Part shown: in pieces, positions 63,307 through 64,000 of the stretch
How the letters are laid out: each line of letters starts with the position of its first letter
Numbering within the stretch: the stretch's first letter is position 1
Assembly (NCBI RefSeq): GCF_018736085.1
Contig: NZ_CP076134.1
Coordinates: 3,916,501 to 3,980,500 of the forward strand
Reading direction: 5' to 3'
DNA length: 64,000 bases
Origin: Bradyrhizobium sediminis
Lineage (GTDB): Bacteria > Pseudomonadota > Alphaproteobacteria > Rhizobiales > Xanthobacteraceae
Notes under the pieces: generated by a model
Told to the model about the DNA's origin: nothing
What the model saw: only the letters and a program-made list of their open reading frames with translations
Databases searched by the model: none
Made by a program: the position numbers and the translations under genes

Positions 63307-64000
63307 ATCGATCTCTCGCATAACCATGAATCGAGTTTCGGCCACAGCCGCTTGATGGCGTTGGCGCCGGCGACCAGGCTGACATGGCCGCCCTTCAGGA
63401 TCACCTCTTCCTTGTCGGTCGAGCCGATCTTCTGAATCAGGGGCTTGGCCGCGTCATAGGGCACGATGTGATCGTGCTCGGCGACCGCGTGCAGGATCGG
63501 CACCTTGATTTTCGAAATATCCGCCTTTCGCCCGCCGACCGACATCGCGTCGTTGTAGAGCTTGTTGTCCCACATCAGGTCCCTGGTGATGGTACGGAAA
63601 TATTCGCCGGCCAGCGGCAGCGTATCGGTCGCCCAGCGGTCGAACATGCGGTACGACTTGACGTATTCGTCGTTCCAGATGTTTTCCCACAACTGCACCT
63701 GGCTTGCGGCGCGCGACGCCGGCCGCAGCATCTCGAATGACGACAGGATCATCTCGGGCGGAACGTTGCCGGCGCTGTCGATCAGCCGGTCGACGTCGAA
63801 ATAGCGCTTGTCGGAGAAATTCTGCAACAGCTTCATCTCGCGGAAGTCGACCGGCGTGGTGAAGCAGATCAGGTTCTTCATCGGCCCTTCGTTGAAGATC
63901 GACCCGTACAGCAGCGACAGCACGCCGCCGAAACAATAGCCGATCACGGTGACGTCGGTCTCGCCGGAATCCTGCTGCACGCGGCGGACGCAGTCTGGAA
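63303..64000 (-). CDS. phaC: Poly(3-hydroxyalkanoate) synthase-type protein, C-terminal part (runs off the right edge)
   Basis: 232 residues visible, open to the window edge. Lipase-like box GYCFGG with the nucleophilic Cys, Asp in AEHDHIVPYDAAKPL and His in KGGHVSLVAGANA make the PHA synthase triad. The DCVRRVQQDSGETDVTVIGY lead and length suggest a class III-type PhaC or a related polymerase-like hydrolase; class cannot be fixed without the N-terminus. It polymerises hydroxyacyl-CoA. Next gene is the GNAT, then phasin. Confidence 0.88.
   Translation of the reverse strand, partial: PDCVRRVQQDSGETDVTVIGYCFGGVLSLLYGSIFNEGPMKNLICFTTPVDFREMKLLQNFSDKRYFDVDRLIDSAGNVPPEMILSSFEMLRPASRAASQVQLWENIWNDEYVKSYRMFDRWATDTLPLAGEYFRTITRDLMWDNKLYNDAMSVGGRKADISKIKVPILHAVAEHDHIVPYDAAKPLIQKIGSTDKEEVILKGGHVSLVAGANAIKRLWPKLDSWLCERSI

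Overview
The window reads as chromosomal DNA of a high-GC alphaproteobacterium of the Bradyrhizobium type. Grounds: many acyl-CoA, aromatic and branched-chain catabolic genes, a PHA granule locus, and scattered copies of at least five families of intergenic palindromes that I recognise from Bradyrhizobium genomes (the cattgcgagcgaagcgaagc, gtcgtccccgcgaacgc, cctcatggttcgagacg, gtcatggccgggcttg and gtcattccggggc types). The genus is an inference; no rRNA, tRNA, origin or CRISPR array is visible. Both ends cut genes: a ppc homologue on the left and a PHA synthase-type gene on the right.

Region by region. 1-6.8 kb: N-terminal half of PEP carboxylase, then two acyl-CoA ligases, an enoyl-CoA hydratase-family protein and a 2,4-dienoyl-CoA-reductase-like SDR. 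6.8-9.1 kb: non-coding repeat DNA split by one IS110-family element. 9.1-20.3 kb: a second acyl-CoA block with two acyl-CoA dehydrogenases, two crotonases, an SDR, an APH-type phosphotransferase with its DUF6285 partner, a flavin reductase-like protein, a Baeyer-Villiger-type monooxygenase and a thiolase-like protein. The phosphotransferase, DUF6285, ACAD10/11-like dehydrogenase and SDR look like a 4-hydroxyacyl-CoA (lva-like) module. 20.3-24.6 kb: two tandem chemoreceptors with almost identical signalling halves and different sensor halves. 24.8-28.5 kb: a complete L-threonate/2-oxo-tetronate pathway (ltnD, otnI, otnK and divergent otnC). 28.9-34.5 kb: a Liv-type ABC transporter plus a DUF1445 protein, divergent from LysR, an M20 amidohydrolase and a 2-hydroxyacid dehydrogenase, with a perfect palindrome between the two arms. 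37.8-43.5 kb: OmpW, a degraded dehydrogenase fragment, tartrate-dehydrogenase-like TtuC, an SDR, an alpha/beta hydrolase and an amidase. 43.6-50.0 kb: TetR, [3Fe-4S] ferredoxin, P450, a molybdenum-cofactor sulfite-oxidase-like protein, a hydrolase-OsmC fusion, a desaturase and a low-GC orphan. 50.1-52.4 kb: a YeeE/YedE transporter and a quinone-oxidoreductase-like MDR. 52.6-59.4 kb: phenylacetate catabolism (paaI, paaK; paaX-paaA-B-C-D-E). 59.6-64 kb: lipase-like hydrolase, DUF445 protein, phasin, GNAT and phaC.

Taken together this is a catabolic region. Ligases, dehydrogenases, hydratases and thiolase-like enzymes handle fatty or alicyclic acids. The Paa complex opens aromatic rings after CoA activation. 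Sugar acids enter glycolysis as dihydroxyacetone phosphate. The Liv transporter imports an amino-acid-like substrate. Surplus acetyl-CoA could go to PHA, and PEP carboxylase refills the TCA cycle. The one clear mobile element is the IS110 copy; the orphan at 49.2-50.0 kb is the clearest candidate for foreign DNA. All assignments come from reading motifs by eye, without database searches.
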